From assembly GCA_021234155.1 (NCBI GenBank), contig JAJEKV010000028.1:3060567-3124566 (forward strand): 64,000 bases of DNA, given 5' to 3'. Source of the stretch: Isoetes taiwanensis. Lineage: Eukaryota; Streptophyta; Lycopodiopsida; Isoetales; Isoetaceae. The position numbers and the translations under genes are program-made. This document shows, piece after piece, positions 1 to 11,619 of the stretch (the first letter of the stretch is position 1; each line of letters starts with the position of its first letter). Below the pieces are notes generated by a model. That model did no database searches. It was not told the origin of the DNA and worked only from the letters and a program-made list of their open reading frames with translations.

Positions 1-300
1 AGGGGGATCGCGTGGATGATCCCCGGAGGCGGGGATCTCTCGAGGCGGACGTCACATTGCACGGGTTTGGACGGCCGGGATGGATGGGCCGACGCGGACC
101 GGCCGCACTTAACGGGTCTCCCCGGAATCCTCCTCGCCGAGGGAGACCCGATCCCGAGGCGAATCAAGGGCAAAGGTATCCTGAGCCCGGGCTCCCTTAG
201 GGGCACCCAAAAATTCGGGTTGTACCTTGCCAAGTTGCAGGTGTTTGAATAGGGGCTGTGAAGCTGCAGATTAGTGTAGGAAGGATTTGAATCGAGTCGT
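1..300. other. GC-rich unidentified stretch
   Basis: The first 230 bases are clearly richer in G and C than the AT-rich DNA after them and contain several short inverted repeats, for example GGTCTCCC near 115 facing GGGAGACC near 140. No protein similarity is visible in any frame. It could be the end of an LTR or another repeat cut by the window edge. Confidence 0.3.
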
Positions 301-614
301 GAAGGATTTGTGAAGCACAAAGCAGATTGTATATAATCGATTTAGGGCAGCAGAACAAAAGAAAAACTGGAGCAGTTCCGGGTTTTGCTGAAATAGGTGC
401 AGGTTTTGTTTGGTATGTGTTGCGGGAAGAATAGTAGGCGGCTGGTATTCTGATCGAAATTGCTAGGAAGCTGCAGTTGTTTAATTCGGGATTGCACGAG
501 GCACGCTTCATCCTACTTTACGTGTATTACAAGACATATAGGACCACTCGTAGAGATCTGGACCTATCGACCATACATATAGTAGCTTGGAATTCTGGGT
601 ATGGAGCTCCATCC

Positions 615-2248
615 ATGGCCTATGCTTCCCCCCTTGCCCTCAGGCTTCAGCAAGCATGGCTCCATACCCAACTTCCCAAACAGACACCTGCTAAGAATTC
701 ATCTTCCCTTCCCTCTTCAGAGCCCTCGCTAGATTACATTGCACATATGCTTATGAAAGATGATGATCCAGAACAAGATTTAATCAATGCAGAGGAGATT
801 CAGCAGCAGCTTACTGACTTGATTTATTCTGGTCACGATCTGAGGTTGGACCAGACATTTCAAGGGCAAACTACTGGGGTTGCGCAATATGGGGAAACAG
901 AGACCCTGTTCAAGTGGACTTTTTAAGTGACCATGAGGAGTTTATTCAACGGATTTGGGGACCAGATGAGATGGAGAGAATGAGACCATCAATTAGGGCT
1001 TTAGAAGAACTCGTGTTTTATCAATACGATCTTGTCAAACCGGAAAGGGATTCCTTGTCTGGCCAAAACATCTACGGCCAAAGATATACAGATGTATTTC
1101 GGAGATTAGATCTCCCTGAAATGGATTTACTTGAGTCTTTGATAGACTGTGCAAGAAATGTATCCTATGGTGATGCAATTAGGGCTATGGAGATTGCAGA
1201 GAAGATTAGAAAGAGAGCATCTTCTACAGGTAATGTTTCACAAAGATTAGCATTTTATTTTGTGGAAGCTTTGGTTGTTAGAATCTCTTCACTTGGAGGT
1301 AGCATATATAGGGTTCTTTGCAATGCTTTTAGAAACCCTGACACTCGTAAAAGTAGGCAGTTACCCGCTGGGAAAACACCTTATATGAGACTGCCACATG
1401 TTTTTGCAACACAAACCATTTTAAATGCTTGTAAAGGGAAGAAGAAGATTCATGTCATAGACTATGGCATCCTGTTTGGAAACCAGTGGCCTGGTCTAAT
1501 TGATGAATTGAGCAAGCTGCCAGAAGGGCCTCTTCATTTTAGGTTAACTGGAATAGACATGCCTCCTCCAGGTTTTCAACTTACTGGAGTGATTACAGAT
1601 ACACATTTTCGTTTGGAAGAATATGCAAGAAAGAAGGGAGTTCCCTTCAAATATCATACTGTTTCGGGGAAATGGGAAGAAATTGATCCTGCAGAGCTTT
1701 TTTTGAAAGAAGATGAAGTGTTAATTGTAAATTGTTTCTTCCGGCACCACAATCTGATGGATGATTCCATTGTGGCTGAAAGCCCTAGAAATATTTGGCT
1801 TAGCAAGATCAGAAGCATGAACCCTGCTGTGTTTATTCAAGGTGTAAAAAACATCAACTATAACCCTTTTTTCATGTCCAGATTTACAGAAGCCATGATT
1901 TACCATGCTGTTATCTTTGATTCTTATGATCATTGTCTGCCTAAAGATCATCCAGGAAGATATGAACATGAACGAGACAAGTATTGTAGGGAAATTTTAA
2001 ATGCTGTTGCTTGTGAGGGATGTGAAAGAGTTGAGTGGGCAGAAAATTACAAACAATCTCACGCTAGGACTGAGAAGGCAGGATTTGAGCCAATGCCTCT
2101 AGATCCACAAATTTGCAGGCAAGTTGATGAGCTTTTAGACTTATATGACAGGAAATTTAAGTTGAATATGGATAAAGGATGGATGGTATTGAGCTGGAAG
2201 GATCAACCAGTCCATGCCTATTCTGCATGGTGCCCACAATATTCTTAG
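615..2248 (+). CDS. GRAS-domain transcription regulator, LISCL (SCL9/14/33-like) group, with one frameshift
   Basis: GRAS proteins are plant nuclear regulators; the LISCL branch includes stress and detoxification co-activators. The reading frame from about position 818 to 2248 carries the whole GRAS domain. First leucine-rich region: DLLESLIDCARNVSYGDA, then QRLAFYFVEAL. VHIID-type core: IHVIDYGILFGNQWPGLI, about 1460. RLTGIDMPPPGF follows, then the PFYRE part (SPRNIWLSKIRSMNPAVFIQG region, about 1780) and the C-terminal SAW part (GWMVLSWKDQPVHAYSAW). The acidic N-terminus typical of LISCL proteins (LDYIAHMLMKDDDPEQD, about 730-780) lies in another frame, starting at the ATG at 615 and stopping at 924-926. 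The frames overlap over 818-926, and joining them needs a shift equal to one missing base. No intron of normal size fits there. Either a sequencing error in a G or A run or a real lesion is possible. The family is certain; whether the gene is functional is not. Confidence 0.9.
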
Positions 2249-3993
2249 CCTTAATGTTTCTTTGCACCAGCAATTGAGTTACTCATTTTCATCAGTGCTA
2301 AAGTTGGGCTGTAGTATTTTTACAAAAGAATCATCACTTTCAAGCTCATTTTAAATACAAGAAGATAACCTGTCGAAATAATCAGTTACTGTTCTCGGCA
2401 TTTTCCAATTTTAATACTCATCCATATCTGCAAATCATTGTAAGCACTATCACTTCATACAGATTCATATTTTCTTCTAGGCACAGCAGTTACAAATGTG
2501 TTTTGTAGGGATTGCAAATAGTTTAAAATGTGATTTGTCATGTCATTGTGCAACTCATTTTTTGTGCAACTGATGTGTACTTTAACCAAACCAATTTTTG
2601 TGCAACTGATATGTATTTTTTAAACAATGTGAACCAAACACATACGTGCGAGCATGGCAAAAGGAATTGTACCAGGAATTGTACCAGAGAATCATAACGA
2701 CGAAATGCAAAAAATGAGCAATGAAACAATGCAGTAAAAGATGGGAAAGAAACAATGGGGATAAAAACAAACAAATCCACGAATACGACCATGACAACAT
2801 AGTAGCATCAACAAAGCACAGATCCGATTCGACAAAATTAATGCACTAAAGAATGCTACACCAGCAAAAAAATATGATGAGAGCGAACTAAGATAGATAG
2901 CAAATAGAAAAACGAACAATAAGTGAAAGGAACCACGAGAGAAAAATGAAGCAAATAATAGTGATAGATAGATAGATATTATTTTTACGTCATGCCACAT
3001 TGGCAGCATCCATGAGGACATATGACGGACCCCAGAGAGAAAAATGAAGCAAATAATAGAGTGATAATATCAATTGTGAAACAATGAGCCAGCATTAAAG
3101 TATCTATCAATAGAAAAAGAAGGTAAAAGAAGAAAATGAAGGAAACATCTTGGAAAGAGATGACATGAGCAAAACAAGACCACTAAACTTGAAGAATCAA
3201 CCGCTCGAAATGGGATAAAACACAAAAGAGAAAAAGGGGTCATGAAGAACATTAGATTCAAGGGACAAGATACGGCAGTTGAAAAAATGGAATAACTATC
3301 TCATGCAAAACAAGTGATGCCAAAAGTAAATAAAAATTGGAGGAGACGTGGAGCAAAATCGAACTACAGGAGCAAAATGAATGAATCGAACGGTTGTGTA
3401 TGGAACTGAGGAAACGGCAGAATAAAAAAGGGACTCAATGGCCAAACTAGAACACTTGAGAAAATAAGAATGGAATAATAAGGGCGAGATTCCACTTGCA
3501 GAGACGGAACTTTGACAGTTTTGATGAATTGCCTTCAATTGAATGGAACAAACCTTCCACCAAGGTATTCCACTGTGGTGGAGGCAATTAAACCACAACA
3601 GAATCTGAAGCGTTGATCTGATACGTGGCAACATCTAAGAGCTTGGTAGTTTCTTCTGCTGTAAAAGACGGAGGGCATCCCCTGACAGCTAGGGCAACAT
3701 TTTTTGCTTCCACGTCTGCTTCCATACCTCTTCCGAAGCAAAATCCTAGGCTTAACTTCCATCGCTAGTGGAATCGCAGAAACTGGAGTAATTTCTAATT
3801 GGTGCCTCTTGATTGGTTGTCCTTAACTTCCATGAACCAAAATGCCGATAGTGGAATCTGGCCCTAAGTTACTGTAGCCAGTTTAATGCAGAAAATATAG
3901 AATAATAGAAATTGGAGTATCACGAGACAAGAGCTCCCAAATGACAATCATTTAAACTTCCTAGAAACATCAAATCTATGGATAACATGGAAC
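2249..3993. other. Intergenic DNA after the GRAS gene
   Basis: No gene is visible. The first few hundred bases are AT-rich and probably hold the GRAS 3' UTR. The rest is A-rich non-coding sequence; the one recognisable insertion is the short retroposon at 2962-3034. Confidence 0.5.
2962..3034 (-). mobile_element. Short 5'-truncated retroposon with (TATC)n tail
   Basis: A 73-bp insert lies between two perfect 25-bp direct copies (2937-2961 and 3035-3059, beginning GAGAGAAAAATGAAGC). On the minus strand it reads CATGGATG..., then ACGTAAAAATAATATC, then a TATC repeat. That matches the tails near 11300, 30235, 63070 and 63320. The long target duplication and 3' simple-repeat tail are typical of LINE-driven retroposition. 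Confidence 0.75.
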
Positions 3994-4907
3994 CAGTGTT
4001 AAAAATTGACGGCTTTCATGCCCGTTTTTTGCTAATTTGCCTGTCAAAACGGGTAGAAAAAAAATTTGCCCTGCATATGACGGGCATCAAATAGTTAAAT
4101 GCCCGTCATCGGAAAGATAAAAGAAATATTTACACGTCATTTGAAAGGCTAAAAGTGTAGATTTTCCTGTCATTTTTTCTTATAGTTCATCCATATAATA
4201 TATTTAATGTAATATGGTTTATGCCTGTATTTCTACATATGTCACCAACGACCATAAATAAAAATACTTAGTTTAGAAATGCCAATGGTACAGACTATAA
4301 TAATTAATGTGCATCGTCAAATTTAACTCGTCCCGCCCGCCAAGCCAATGCAATTTACCATTGGCATGGCCAACCATTGGCATTGAGTATAAAGGTATGA
4401 TGGTGGCTTGGTCTATTTGTAGAGATGAAAATGGAACTTGTGATAGCTGGTGGAATAGTTTTTCGGCCCTAATGAATTTATGGCAATGTTACATGGTCGA
4501 TCCTGAAGCACAACAAGTTGTGAGCAAGGTTTTTCTCGCCAAAATGCTATCAAGAGTGCTACAAGAAGTCGTATGAACCTAGAGACACATGATGCAACAA
4601 TGTTGGTCTCATTGTGTGATGAACCATTTGAATCTATAGATTAGCAAGCGTGTTTTAAGGATTGGTACATAACAAAAGACAGGAGAGCAATGCCACTCGT
4701 TAGTTGATCTATTAATGTACTTTTTTGAGTTATAATGCAAGTAATACAAATGGGTATTTTTTCTATATTTTTTGACTAAAAACTTGGATTCTGTCATTTT
4801 AAATTTTTGTCTGGCATTTGAAAGGTTAGAATTTGAGAACTTTCTGTCATGCGAAAGGCATAAAATTATTTTGCCTGTCATTAGAAAACCGTCAAATTTT
4901 AACACTG
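3994..4907. mobile_element. hAT-type non-autonomous DNA transposon, 914 bp
   Basis: The terminal inverted repeats are CAGTGTTAAAAATTGACGG on the left and, reverse-complemented, CAGTGTTAAAATTTGACGG on the right. The element is flanked by a perfect 8-bp target duplication CATGGAAC at 3986-3993 and 4908-4915, the hallmark of hAT transposition. Subterminal repeats containing GCCTGTCATT and TTTGAAAGGCT recur at both ends (4070-4180 and 4780-4890), as expected for transposase sites. An 89-codon open frame at 4307-4576 shows no transposase motif I recognise, so the element is probably non-autonomous. Confidence 0.9.
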
Positions 4908-5983
4908 CATGGAACAACAGAATTAAAGGCACAAAGTACCTAGGGAACTGGAATTAATGAAATCAAATGAGTAAAGAGGCTTAAAAAAAACTGAAACTAA
5001 TGAAATTGAAATTTGGATCTCCCACCTGCTGAATCTGCCCAGAAGCAGGCGATGGAGGCCATGATCTCTGGGAAGAATCTAGCACACTCAGAGGCAAAAT
5101 CTGGCAAAGAATTAGGCAAGAGTCAAAGGCACGAAAGGGCCTACTCGGAAGCAAGAAATAGGAGGCTGGTAGAAACCCTTGGAGTCAGTTCATCGAACTA
5201 ACAAAGAAAAAGGGGCGAAAATCCCACTCAATCGGAACAACAAACCTGGAACACAAACAAACCTGGAACAAATCCCAAAAGGAAAAAAGAAAATAGATGG
5301 AATCGGCCAAACTAGGCTCCCCCCAAACCTGATTGAGAAGAAAAACAGAAGCAAAATGGCAAGACATGCCAAGATCCAGCTATGGCACAGGAGGTCCGGA
5401 TCAGAAGATTAAGGGGAAAAATCGATCAAGGGGAAAAAATTGATCACGGGAAAAACTAGATTCAGCATAGCACAACAGGATTGGTTTAGAAGATATGGTG
5501 AAGCATGATCGAAAAACTCAAAAATAAAGAACCAACGAACCTAAAACCAATGAAAAAACCAACGGACCCAAAAGTTGTACTTCGCACAGCATGCCGAAAC
5601 TGCCAACGACATCAACCAACAACATAAAGCTGGTAGGTGGAGGTGGAGCTAAAGTGACACGTATGGCAGAGAAGAAGAGAAACTGGTATCATAGAGAAGA
5701 GTCTGGAAGAGAAAAAGAGAGAAGAAAAATTAGTAGGATAAAGAAGAAGGAGAAGAATGAATACAGTATTGAAACATACAAGCAACGACATGTGTTCCTT
5801 TTGAATGTTTCTGTTGGTCGAGCATTGAGCCTAAGTTTGCTCCTAAGTCTGTGGAGCTAAATCTGGAATTCAGGATGGCAGTTGCTTGCTATTCTAGGCA
5901 CCGCCCTAATATGTATAAGGAGAAAAGGCGCTCATAATTAGAATTGCTTTTCTTTGTTGTTCTATTTTCTTGTATGCTTATTA
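4908..5983. other. Non-coding stretch before copia element 1, probably including its 5' LTR
   Basis: A-rich sequence with several open but unconvincing frames of low complexity. The copia primer-binding site begins at 5984, so the 5' LTR should end just before it. A possible LTR start is TGTTGGTCGAGC at 5811, but with no second LTR copy in the window the boundary is a guess. Confidence 0.35.
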
Positions 5984-5995
5984 TGGTATCAGAGC
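5984..5995 (+). promoter_or_regulatory. Primer-binding site of copia element 1
   Basis: TGGTATCAGAGC is complementary to the 3' end of initiator tRNA-Met, the usual primer of plant copia elements. It sits 45 bases upstream of the gag start at 6040. Confidence 0.85.
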
Positions 5996-6039
5996 GGCTC
6001 GATCCTTTTTGGTAGTAGCTGGCTCACGAGCAAAAGGAA

Positions 6040-9000
6040 ATGGGCAAGATTGAGAAGTTATCTCACAACAATGCCTTCTACTTGTTTATTAAGGTTCGTG
6101 GAAAGCTAGCAGAGAAAGGCCTTTGGCATATTGTGTCTGGGGATGAGCCAACACCACAACCATCCATCCAGGCCACATGGTCTCTTATAGCACCCACTGC
6201 TGCTCAGATTGTGAAGGGAGCTTCTTCACAACATAAAGCTGAATCTTCTACAGTAGGTGTGTGTCCCAAAGGAGCTGAGACAGATAGACAAACTCTTCTC
6301 AGATAGATGCAGAGGGAATTTGGGAGACCAGGAGCAAAATCATAAAGTACTTGGACGATAACTTAATAGCACAAGTTGAAGCTACAGACAGTGCTAAAGA
6401 AGCTTGGGAATACCTTTCATTGACATATAGAAAGAAGCATTTCTCCCAACAGACCAATCTCTATGCAGTGGTGTTCACCACAAAGTTGAATGAATGTGCA
6501 TCAGCAGAAGAATATATCTCAAAAATTAAGGCTGCTGCTCTTCAACTACAGGGTATGGAGAAGGCTTTGGACAATGATGTGATTGTAGGGGCACTCTTGT
6601 TAGGGCGCTGCCTGCTACATATAATAACGTGAAGAACCTTATTGGATCTTCAGAGCATGTGTAGATGGAGTGGGCTTGTCAGCAAATCCTCATGGAGGAA
6701 ATGAATCAGAGTACTTCTAGAAAGGGTGGTTCCAAGGAAGTCCAAGGGTTGGTAGGCAAACAAGGTGGCGGGGAATCTAGAATATGTTATAATTGTAACC
6801 AGGGATAGGTTCAATACTAAGTTTTATACTCAATACATATTATTCGAATAATATGGCACAAATTTGAAGTATAATACGTCAAAAATACGGCAAAAAAAAT
6901 TTCCGGCGTCGGAAAGTTTTCGCATAAGCGAAACAGAGGTTTCGCTTACGCGAAACTTTAAATTTTCTCTCTCTCTCTCTCTCTTCTTTTTTTTTTTTTT
7001 TTCAGCGTAAAGTGAAACCTTGGGTTTAAAAAAGTTTCTTCACAGAAAGCGAAAGTTTAAAAAAAAAATCAATTAATAATTTTTTTTTTCTTTTTTTTAA
7101 TATTTTTGCGTAAGCGAAACCTTCAGTTTAAACTGAAAAAGCCATTCAGAACGGAGGCCCGAAGGTTTACGCTTTCTGTAATTTTTTTTCGCGTGAGGAA
7201 AAAATACGAAAAATACGTATGCATATTTTTTGACTTTATACGTCTAGAAAAATAATTTCGTATGTACAGAACCTATCCCTGATTGTAACAAGTTTGGACA
7301 TCTAGCTAGAGATTGTCCTAATCCAGACAGAAGAAAACGTAAACATAAGAAGGTTGAGAAAGAGAAGGAGGACTTTAGAAGGAAGAAGGGGCATGATGCT
7401 CAAGGACATAAAGCCATTAAAAATCAGTCATCAACTAATTCTGAAGGGAATACAAGTAGTGGCTCCATGATCTCCATTGGAAGAGCCTTTATGGCAAAGC
7501 AAGACACGCACTCTAAAAAGGTTTCTGCAGAGATATTTTTCCAAATTTTGTGCTGGTTTTTCACAAATCTTTTGCATGTATTAATCTCTGGATGTCAGAG
7601 AGCAGCAAGAATGTTTTGCTGAGAAGATGATGCATGGTGCAGTTCATTTGATATAGCATCTTTTGGTCTAGTGGCAGAATTACCCCAGGGCAGCTGGTAT
7701 TTAGATTCTGGAGCTAGTGATCATATGACTAGCAACAAGGATCTGGTCCAAAATTTAAAGGAATTTCCAGATAATCGGAAAGTCAAAATTGGCAAAGGCA
7801 AGTTGAGCATAAAAGGAATAGGAGCTGTGTTGCTAGAACTGCCCACTGGACATGTCACCCTTAAGGAAACCCTCTATGTCCCAGAGCTAGAGGTTAATCT
7901 TATTTCCATATCAAAAATGGATGATGCTGGCTTATATGCAACATTTGGAGGTAGAAAATGCATAATCAAAGACAAGCGCAATATTGTTTTAGCATAAGGA
8001 GAAAGGGACAGCAGTTTATACAAGCTTAGCTGGTGCAGAAAATTGTCTGCTGCTCTAAGTGTTGTGTCCACAAATGACAACCAGCTGTGGCATGAAAGAA
8101 TGGGTCATGCAAAATTCAAATTTCTACAAAAAATGAAAACCCAGATTTTTGTGGATGGTTTACCAAAAATCAAGAAGCCTTCCGACCTTTGTGAAAGGTT
8201 GTGCCTTAGGAAAGCTGAGCAGACTACCTTACAGAAGGGCGAAAGGCACTCGAGCGAAAGAACATTTGGAGCTAATCCATATGGACCTTTGGGGACCAGC
8301 ACGCACCACTTCTTTGGGAGGATCAAGGTATTTTTTGTTGATTATAGATGATTTCAACAGAAAGAATTGGGTGTATTTCCTTGTTCATAAGTAAGATGTT
8401 TTAGACCAATTCAAGGAGTGGAAAAATATGGTCGAAAACTATAAAGAAAGAAAGGTTAAGATAAATGAGAACAGATCAAGGAGGAGAGTTTAATGGTCTA
8501 GGTTTCGCTGAATATTTAACTAGTATTGGCATCATATTCATGAGACCTCAGTAGCTCATGAACATCAACAGGTAGGCGTGGTTGAAAGAAAGAACCGTGC
8601 AGTGCTAGAATGTGCCAGGTCAATGCTTTTGTCCAAGAATATTGACCACAGGTTTTGGGCAGAAGTATATACTAAAGCACTTGTTGATAGTGTTCCCGAG
8701 GAATCGTGAACTGGGAAGAAGCCAAATGTCCAAGGGTTCAAGGTATTCGGTTGCACTGCCTATGCATACATTTCGAAAGAGGAAAGGAAGGCAGGCAAAC
8801 TTTCTAATAGATCCTTTCCTTGTATGTTCGTTGGTTATGCTGACCATACCAAAGGATCGGCCCGCTACTAAGAAAATGATAATTAGGCGAAGTGTAGCCT
8901 TTGATGAGTAGAACTTTGATCTCGGGCAGAATAAGTTGTCTCGTAAACATGGACCACTTGAGTTGGCACATGATACTGGATTTGGATCTGCTTCTGACAG

Positions 9001-9372
9001 TTCAGCTGATTCAGATTCTGACCATGGGAATGAAACTAGTAATATGCCGTTGGATGAAGGTGATCTGCCATCTGAACCAGAGTCAGCCGGAGAACTTAGC
9101 GATGATGAACCCACTCATGAATCTGAACTTAGAAGATCATCTTGCCCACGAAAAATCACTGCACGGATGCTTGACTATGTGAACAGTAAGCAACCTAGAG
9201 GTTCAGCCTACTTGGCGCTTCATAGTAAGGAGTCTGCAGAAGAACCCTCTACCTATTATGAGGCTATCAACAGTCCAGACAGTAAACTTTGGAGGACAGC
9301 TATGGAAGAAGAACATGCATCACTCCTCCCAAACCATACCTGGGAGCTCTATCATCTGCCATGGAATAATTT
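6040..9372 (+). pseudogene. Ty1/copia gag-pol, broken and truncated at the start of reverse transcriptase
   Basis: Gag begins at the ATG at 6040. The UBN2-type gag region continues in another frame (VEATDSAKEAWEYLSLTYRK, about 6375; LQGMEKALDNDV, about 6550). The zinc knuckle CYNC...NKFGHLARDC is split by the MITE at 6800-7281. The protease has WYLDSGASDHMTSN (about 7690). GAG-pre-integrase follows (LWHERMGHAKF, about 8080), then the integrase core (LELIHMDLWGPARTTSLGG, IDDF, TDQGGEFNG, VGVVERKNRAVLECARSMLL), spread over several frames. The acidic linker and the first reverse transcriptase residues (LWRTAMEEEHASLLPNHTWEL) are present at 9000-9360. Homology ends near 9372, so the catalytic reverse transcriptase and RNase H are missing. 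Several frameshifts and stops make it clearly dead. Confidence 0.9.
6800..7281. mobile_element. hAT-type MITE (482 bp) inserted in the copia zinc knuckle
   Basis: The ends are perfect 13-bp inverted repeats, CAGGGATAGGTTC and GAACCTATCCCTG. The flanks are a perfect 8-bp duplication ATTGTAAC (6792-6799 and 7282-7289). Removing the insert plus one copy restores the CX2CX4HX4C knuckle of the host copia gag. The inside has no coding capacity. It has a CT run, T runs, and the motif GCGTAAGCGAAACC or its complement repeated several times (6930-6960, 7105-7130). Confidence 0.93.
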
Positions 9373-9815
9373 AGGGGCTAAACTTAGCTATTTGGCTATA
9401 TTTTAGCACATTTTCGAAAAAAATTAGCTAAAGTAAATGAAAAAAATTGAGAAAAAAAATAATAATTTTAGCTTAACTTTTTTCGGGACTGCACCAACCC
9501 TGGAGCTCTTTAGCCAAACGCTAGAAAGTAAGAGAGTGAAAATTTGTGTTGTTTAGCTAAACCATAGAAACTTTTAGAATGAATTTCAGGCTAGCTTAGC
9601 TAACATCATTCTAGTGTATAAGGAATATATGACTAGTAGTTTAGTTTCTAGCCTTATAAATTAATTTGAGTCCTAGATTTTGCTAGTGAGCATTATTTTA
9701 GAATGTTTTATACGTGGAAACAATTGAAAACAAGTATAGTAATTTGGCTTAATATTTTCCGTTGACCACACCATAGAAACTTTTGGGATGATGTTTGGGT
9801 TAATTTAGCTAAACG
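9373..9815. other. AT-rich non-coding filler with an internal repeat
   Basis: Begins abruptly where copia homology stops. The phrase around TTTAGCTAAACCATAGAAAC (about 9548) recurs in part near 9770-9830 (CCATAGAAACTTTTGGGATG, TTTAGCTAAACGCTA). This suggests two copies of a short repeat. No gene is visible. Confidence 0.35.
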
Positions 9816-10139
9816 CTATAAAGTATGAGAGGAAAAATGTGTCCCAGAGCCTACTCCACTGACAACAATACTTGCCCCGCTAGCTGGCAGGCTTGCCTGT
9901 GAAACTGGATTACCTCCAGGGTGTCTAGTACCACTAAGAGGCTGCTCACTAACAACAGTTATGGTAGGCACTGACAACCCCACACCAGGTTGTGCCTGCA
10001 GCATTCTCTCAAAGTCAAACATACGTAAGTCTTTTAAATGAATATCACGGAGCGCAGGAGCGTAGGTACTATGCCATCTGTTAAAGCAACAGTTGGAAAC
10101 CCATCGATTGGCTGCGCCATATCCTGTGTCGAATCAGTC
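9816..10139 (-). pseudogene. Gag N-terminal fragment of a minus-strand LTR retrotransposon
   Basis: On the minus strand an ATG at 10139-10137 opens MTDSTQDMAQPIDGFP. A frameshift near 10040 leads into LKDLRMFDFERMLQAQPG and a 68-codon run ending near 9816. The position just downstream of the primer-binding site identifies it as the gag start. The rest of the element is missing. Confidence 0.6.
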
Positions 10140-10154
10140 ATGGCTCTAAACCTT

Positions 10155-10166
10155 GCTCTGATACCA
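10155..10166 (-). promoter_or_regulatory. Primer-binding site (tRNA-Met type) of the minus-strand LTR element
   Basis: The minus strand reads TGGTATCAGAGC, three bases after the LTR terminus TGTGACA. It sits between the LTR and the gag fragment. Confidence 0.85.
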
Positions 10167-10169
10167 AAT

Positions 10170-10967
10170 TGTCACAGCCTACAATAAGTAGGTCCAATCG
10201 TGCGACCTAGCATTCCTAGAATTCCCCTCAACCGTGAGCTCCTAGAGCTCCCCACGCACGACCGCTTACTGATCCCCGGGATCAGTCTGAAGCCCAGCTT
10301 CAGAAGTTCTAATACGAGAACTTGATACTGCAGTAGCAGTATTGCTCAAAGAGCAGTCAGAAATACTCCAAGAACGGAGCGCCTCTTCAAGCTAACACCA
10401 AAGAGTGGAGTAGCTTAGAACAGGTCGAATTGATACTCAATCATTTCGAGATGGATCAAAACCCCTAGAAACAGATGATCAAGCGACCAGGTAAGGCGGA
10501 TTGGTCCAATTGCTTGGCCCTCAAGGAAAACTGCGTTTTTAGAAAACGCTCCCAAATCCTTTTATTAGGCCATGAGAGCCAAGATTAGCCAAGAAAAAGA
10601 AGATGGGCCTTTTCAGGAGCTAAAATCGAGCAAGTATCACCCTGATCCGACCTGTTTATAGCAGATCCGGCCGGCCTGTTGCAATCCTGAGGTTACAGGT
10701 CGGTTTTGCCTTTTAAAAACCTTCATCCAATAAAACCAAGCCACATCACGCCCCCAAATCAAAGGTTAAGTGGCTTTTCTTAAAGGACTTTAGAATTTAA
10801 TTAAAAGGCCACTTTAACATACGAAAGTTTTGCCATTTAGAAAATAACCCTATGCCGCCCCTAAGCAGTATTACTGCTCGGGACATTCCCAGGCCACCCC
10901 GCGGCATTCCCAATGCAGACTCCCGGTCCCAAGGCCCACAAGCGCGACTTGCCCTTGGTCCGTAACA
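10170..10967 (-). repeat. 5' LTR of the minus-strand LTR element (about 798 bp)
   Basis: On the minus strand it starts TGTTACGGACC and ends GGCTGTGACA, the TG...CA form expected of an LTR, with the primer-binding site immediately downstream. A TATA-like CTATAAACAGG (minus strand, about 10660) could be its promoter. The right boundary rests on the TG start only, because there is no second LTR copy for comparison. Confidence 0.7.
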
Positions 10968-11254
10968 CCTTTTCTTTAGACCATATTTCAATTTAGCTTT
11001 TTTTCTTTTTTTCACTCTCTAGGCTTATTAGTTTTTTGAGATTTGTTCCTCTTCTATCAGCCAATATGTATTGTCATAGGATCTATTCAAGAAATGCCAC
11101 TGTTCTATTACGATAGCAATATTGCAATAGAACTCATCCCTCAGTAGTCATTATCTCCGCTTGTCTAGTATCATCATCACTGCAAAGGTTTTTCCATTGA
11201 AAAACTTTCGAAGGTCAGGGGTTTTTAATCCTAGTAGTAATGATTGTACTAGCC
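10968..11254. other. Non-coding stretch
   Basis: No gene or clear repeat boundary is visible between the LTR and the retroposon tail that follows. Confidence 0.4.
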
Positions 11255-11326
11255 CATTGTATGGGTCCCATGACCTATTGGTCTCCGTGGACGTTAAAAT
11301 TTTTATTCTATTCTATTCTATTCTTA
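11255..11326 (+). mobile_element. Retroposon 3' end with (TTCTA)n tail
   Basis: CCGTGGACGTTAAAA (about 11286) is followed by four TTCTA units (11305-11325). The sequence before the tail matches the 3' ends of copies near 3000, 30240 and 63070. Target duplication and 5' end were not located. Confidence 0.5.
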
Positions 11327-11619
11327 GATGGGGACGTCCCTTTTCACACCTCCTATTTGTTTTGCCCCTCTCTTCATTTTCCAGTCATCAGTGTTCCCTT
11401 AAGCTACATTCATTCTTCTCCTTCTTATATATCCTACCAGTTTCCCTCACCCTCCCTCCTTGATGGACTGTCAGCGTTTGATCTTGCACGATTTTTCGTT
11501 TTCTATCTATGTTCTTTAAAAGTGCAATCTTCATTTTTCTCGGCATGGCACTTTAGCCTCCGAGGCATACTTATCATTTCATTGTTTCTTAGCATGGCAC
11601 TGTAACCTTTCGAGGCATA

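Noticed and set aside
5591-5860. 89-codon open frame
   Set aside because: A-rich, Lys/Glu-biased, no homology, and probably partly within the copia LTR region.
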